A model generated the notes under the pieces. That model did not search any database. It saw nothing but the letters and a program-made list of their open reading frames with translations, and was not told where the DNA came from. The position numbers and the translations under genes are program-made. Shown here in pieces: positions 6,813 through 8,730 of a stretch of DNA of 8,730 nt. Position 1 is the stretch's first letter, and each line of letters begins with the position of its first letter. Origin of the DNA: Halobacteriales archaeon QS_9_67_15 (GTDB taxonomy: Archaea > Halobacteriota > Halobacteria > Halobacteriales > Haloarculaceae); NCBI GenBank assembly GCA_003023165.1, contig PXSD01000176.1, forward strand, positions 21,764-30,493. The letters run 5' to 3'.

Positions 6813-7334
6813 ATGTCCACGGACGATGACCTCTCTCACCGACGGTCGTCCGGCGAGTGCGCTCGCGTACCGGAGTGGTCGACCGTGAGCATGGGCTTCG
6901 GTCACCCGGCGTCGTGGGCGCTCGGACTCGGCGTCCTCGCGGGTGCGATCGCGGGCACGGTCGTTCCGTCGCGGACGCCCGCAGAGGAGCTGCGCCACGT
7001 CTTCGGGTTCGTCCTCATCTTCGGCCCGGCGATATACGCGCTTATTACCCGCCGAGACGAGTACTGGACGTCGAAACACCCGTATCTGCGATTTATCGTG
7101 TTCACGGTCAGCATGATGACCGCGACGGTGCTCCTGGTCCAGCTCGTCGTGCTCGTCCTGGGGGATTTCGGTGTGGTCGCGCGGGCCGTCGAGTTCCTGG
7201 CCGCCGTCGCCGGGTTCGTCGTCGCAGCGTGGATGACGTTCTACGGCGGTGCAGAGGCGGTCTGGAGTGTGGTCCGTCGTCGACCCGCCCGCTCGCCGAG
7301 AGCCCGACGAATTCGCTCCGGACGGCACGTATAG
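6813..7334 (+). CDS. Four-helix membrane protein of unknown function
   Basis: I do not recognise this 173-residue protein. Residues 1-30 are hydrophilic. Four hydrophobic segments follow at about 33-52, 61-79, 92-117 and 121-145. The tail (155-171) is very basic, with many Arg residues, which by the positive-inside rule puts it in the cytoplasm. Helices 1 and 2 are joined by VPSRTPAEELRH, and 2 and 3 by RRDEYWTSKHPYLR. No catalytic or transport motif is visible. The start is uncertain: the open frame extends far upstream inside permease 2, and ATG 6813 is the first Met after that gene ends; GTG 6885 or ATG 6891 would still keep all four helices. Codon use matches the neighbours. It sits between the importer and the catabolic genes, so it may be co-transcribed, but a role in sugar use is only guilt by association. 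Confidence 0.7.
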   Translation: MSTDDDLSHRRSSGECARVPEWSTVSMGFGHPASWALGLGVLAGAIAGTVVPSRTPAEELRHVFGFVLIFGPAIYALITRRDEYWTSKHPYLRFIVFTVSMMTATVLLVQLVVLVLGDFGVVARAVEFLAAVAGFVVAAWMTFYGGAEAVWSVVRRRPARSPRARRIRSGRHV

Positions 7335-7336
7335 GT
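7327..7336 (+). promoter_or_regulatory. Possible TATA box of the aldolase gene
   Basis: ACGTATAGGT overlaps the stop codon of the membrane-protein gene. Its TATA core (7330-7333) is centred about 28 bases before the aldolase ATG at 7360, the right distance for a leaderless transcript. No clear BRE precedes it. Read-through from the upstream genes is an alternative, as the gap is only 25 bases. Confidence 0.35.
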
Positions 7337-7359
7337 AGCCGGACGACTAGCGTGTAGCT

Positions 7360-8373
7360 ATGCCATATCACGACGGGGCGGCGCTTTCGACGGTCTACTC
7401 GGCCGCTCGCGACGAGGGGTACGGCTTCTTCGCGAGCAACGTCACACAGTTCGACGTCCTCCTCGGCTTGCTCCGGGGTGCCGACCGCGTCGACGCCGAC
7501 GCGGTCGTCCAGGTGAGCCGCGAGTCCGCCGCCTTCTACGGCGACGGCGACCCGGCGGTGGGCCTCGATGCCTTCGGGGCGTACCTCGACCGCGTCGCCG
7601 AACGGACCGACGTCGGCGTGTTCTGCAACGTCGACCACGTCCACCTCCCGGACCAGCGCGACTTCCTCGACACGGTGGTCGAGACCGGGTTCGCGTCGTC
7701 GGTGATGGTCGACGCCTCCGACCGGCCCTTCGAGGAGAACGTCGAGCGAGTGAGCGAGGCAGTCGAGCACGTCCGCGAGGGCGACCGGGAGACGCTCGTC
7801 GAGGCGGAACTCGGCCGCGTGGCCGGCACCGAGAGCGGCGTCGAGACCGCCGAGGAAGACGCGTTCTACACCGACCCCGAGCAGGCCGTCGAGTTCGTCG
7901 AGCGGACGGGCGTCGACTTGCTCGCCATCTCCGTGGGAACCCGACACGGCGTGGCCTCGGGCCGGGACCTGGACGTGCGCCCCGACGTGGCGCGCGACGT
8001 GGACGAGGCCCTCCGCGACGCGGGTCACGACGTCCCTCTCGTGGTCCACGGTGCCTCCGGGCTCTCGGACGAGCAGGTCGAGGCCTTCCTCGACGCCGGC
8101 GTCCCGAAGTTCAACAAGAACACCCGCTACCAGTACGAGTACGCCCGGACGGCGGCCGACTTCTACCACGACCACGCGGACGCGGTCCGACCGCCGGCGG
8201 GCGTTGACGACGACCGCGGGTCGATGTTCGCGGGGGCGGGCTGGTCGCCCGACAAGACGCACTTCCACCCGCACGTCGTCGGTGAGGAGGTCCGCGAACG
8301 CCTCGCGGACGTGATGGCCGACCTGTCTGACCTCACAGGGAGCGCGGGCCAGAGCCTGTACGCCGGCCGATGA
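7360..8373 (+). CDS. Class II (zinc-dependent) ketose-phosphate / fructose-bisphosphate-type aldolase
   Basis: A cytosolic lyase of 337 residues that should cleave a phosphorylated ketose to dihydroxyacetone phosphate and an aldehyde. The N-terminal EGYGFFASNVTQ (19-30) is the usual family opening. Family motifs follow in order: CNVDHVH (89-95) with catalytic D92 and zinc ligand H93, VMVDAS (115-120), VEAELGRVAG (147-156), ISVGTRHG (190-197) with zinc ligand H196, LVVHGASGL (227-235) with zinc ligand H230, and KFNKNT (250-255). The last motif has Asn254 where bisphosphate aldolases usually have Asp (NxDT). The C-terminal extension, with a Trp/His-rich WSPDKTHFHPHV segment (295-307), is longer than in the roughly 285-residue GatY/KbaY enzymes and recalls FbaA-type enzymes. 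It overlaps the FGGY kinase by ATGA. That partner suggests a ketose 1-phosphate or similar substrate rather than purely glycolytic fructose 1,6-bisphosphate. Confidence 0.88.
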   Translation: MPYHDGAALSTVYSAARDEGYGFFASNVTQFDVLLGLLRGADRVDADAVVQVSRESAAFYGDGDPAVGLDAFGAYLDRVAERTDVGVFCNVDHVHLPDQRDFLDTVVETGFASSVMVDASDRPFEENVERVSEAVEHVREGDRETLVEAELGRVAGTESGVETAEEDAFYTDPEQAVEFVERTGVDLLAISVGTRHGVASGRDLDVRPDVARDVDEALRDAGHDVPLVVHGASGLSDEQVEAFLDAGVPKFNKNTRYQYEYARTAADFYHDHADAVRPPAGVDDDRGSMFAGAGWSPDKTHFHPHVVGEEVRERLADVMADLSDLTGSAGQSLYAGR

Positions 8374-8730
8374 GTGACACACTCCTGCTCGGGATCGACG
8401 CCGGGCTGACGAACGTCAAAGGGGTGGTCTTCGACCGCTCGGGCACGGCCGTCGCGAGCGCGACGACCGAGACGCCGGGCCACTCACCCGAACCGGGCCG
8501 CGACGAACAGGACCACGACGACCTCTGGACAGCGACCGTCGACGTGGTCGGCGACGTACTGGACGCGGAGGCGGTGGACCCCGAGGACGTCCGGGGCGTC
8601 GGGCTGGCCGGGCACGGCCACGGTCTCTACGCGCTGGACGAAGCGGGCGGCCCGGTCTGTAGCGTCAAGTCGACGGACGACCGCGGGGCCGACGTGCTGG
8701 ACGAGTGGGCGTCGGACGGTCGGCTCGACG
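8370..8730 (+). CDS. FGGY-family carbohydrate kinase, N-terminal part (cut by window end)
   Basis: The first 120 codons of an ATP-dependent sugar kinase; full members have about 450-550 residues, so most of the gene lies beyond the window. The ATG overlaps the aldolase stop as ATGA, implying translational coupling and a shared pathway. The first phosphate-binding strand is LLLGIDAGLTNVKGVVFD (5-22) with conserved D10; the usual GTT reads GLT. Next come QDHDDLW (47-53) and the block GVGLAGHGHGLYALDEAG (76-93), then SVKSTDDRGA (98-107) with the conserved acidic-Arg pair. The Gly-His-Gly-X-Gly-Leu block and the S-x-D-D-R-A/G block look more like L-xylulose kinase and erythritol kinase groups than glycerol kinase. 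Substrate specificity cannot be read from this part. The FGGY signatures themselves lie outside the window. Confidence 0.88.
   Translation, partial: MSDTLLLGIDAGLTNVKGVVFDRSGTAVASATTETPGHSPEPGRDEQDHDDLWTATVDVVGDVLDAEAVDPEDVRGVGLAGHGHGLYALDEAGGPVCSVKSTDDRGADVLDEWASDGRLD

Noticed and set aside
7108..8382. Minus-strand open frame of 424 codons opposite the aldolase
   Set aside because: Shadow of a well-supported + strand aldolase; composition is dominated by Val, Arg, Glu and His with no recognisable motif.

Overview
The window looks like chromosomal DNA of a haloarchaeon (class Halobacteria). The DNA is GC-rich with strong G/C preference at third codon positions. The proteins are rich in Asp and Glu and poor in Lys. 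Several genes have a TATA-like box about 27 nt upstream of the start codon and no Shine-Dalgarno sequence, as expected for leaderless archaeal transcripts. The solute-binding protein is a twin-arginine lipoprotein, the usual haloarchaeal arrangement. Genus cannot be fixed from this sequence. All eight genes lie on the + strand; I found no tRNA, rRNA, CRISPR array or transposase.

Layout: (1) 1-112, non-coding DNA with small palindromes; (2) 113-952, a Sec-type lipoprotein of a haloarchaeal family of unknown function; (3) 1013-1822, an aldo/keto reductase with an intact catalytic tetrad; (4) 1924-3084, a MalK/UgpC-type ABC ATPase with a convincing leaderless promoter; (5) 3085-3402, a 318-base intergenic region holding an 80-base concentric palindrome and an A/T-richer promoter zone; (6) 3403-4818, a sugar-binding lipoprotein with a tandemly repeated Gly-Gly-Asp linker; (7) 4851-5819 and 5821-6753, two CUT1-type permeases; (8) 6813-7334, an unrecognised four-helix membrane protein; (9) 7360-8373, a class II (zinc) ketose-phosphate aldolase; (10) 8370 to the end, the N-terminal third or less of an FGGY carbohydrate kinase, overlapping the aldolase by ATGA.

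Working model (inference): genes 4-7 form one complete importer (ATPase, binding protein, two permeases) for a monosaccharide. The binding protein resembles the Thermus glucose/mannose-binding protein as I recall it. The sugar or a derived ketose would be phosphorylated by the FGGY kinase and split by the class II aldolase to a triose phosphate and an aldehyde. The aldo/keto reductase could reduce a sugar or aldehyde intermediate, but its link to the pathway is only by proximity. The substrate is not determined. The window is mostly a recognisable sugar-uptake and catabolism locus. The less ordinary parts are the concentric palindrome at 3103-3182, the repeat-encoded linker of the binding protein, the altered cofactor-pocket residues of the reductase, the unknown membrane protein and the unassigned kinase/aldolase substrate.
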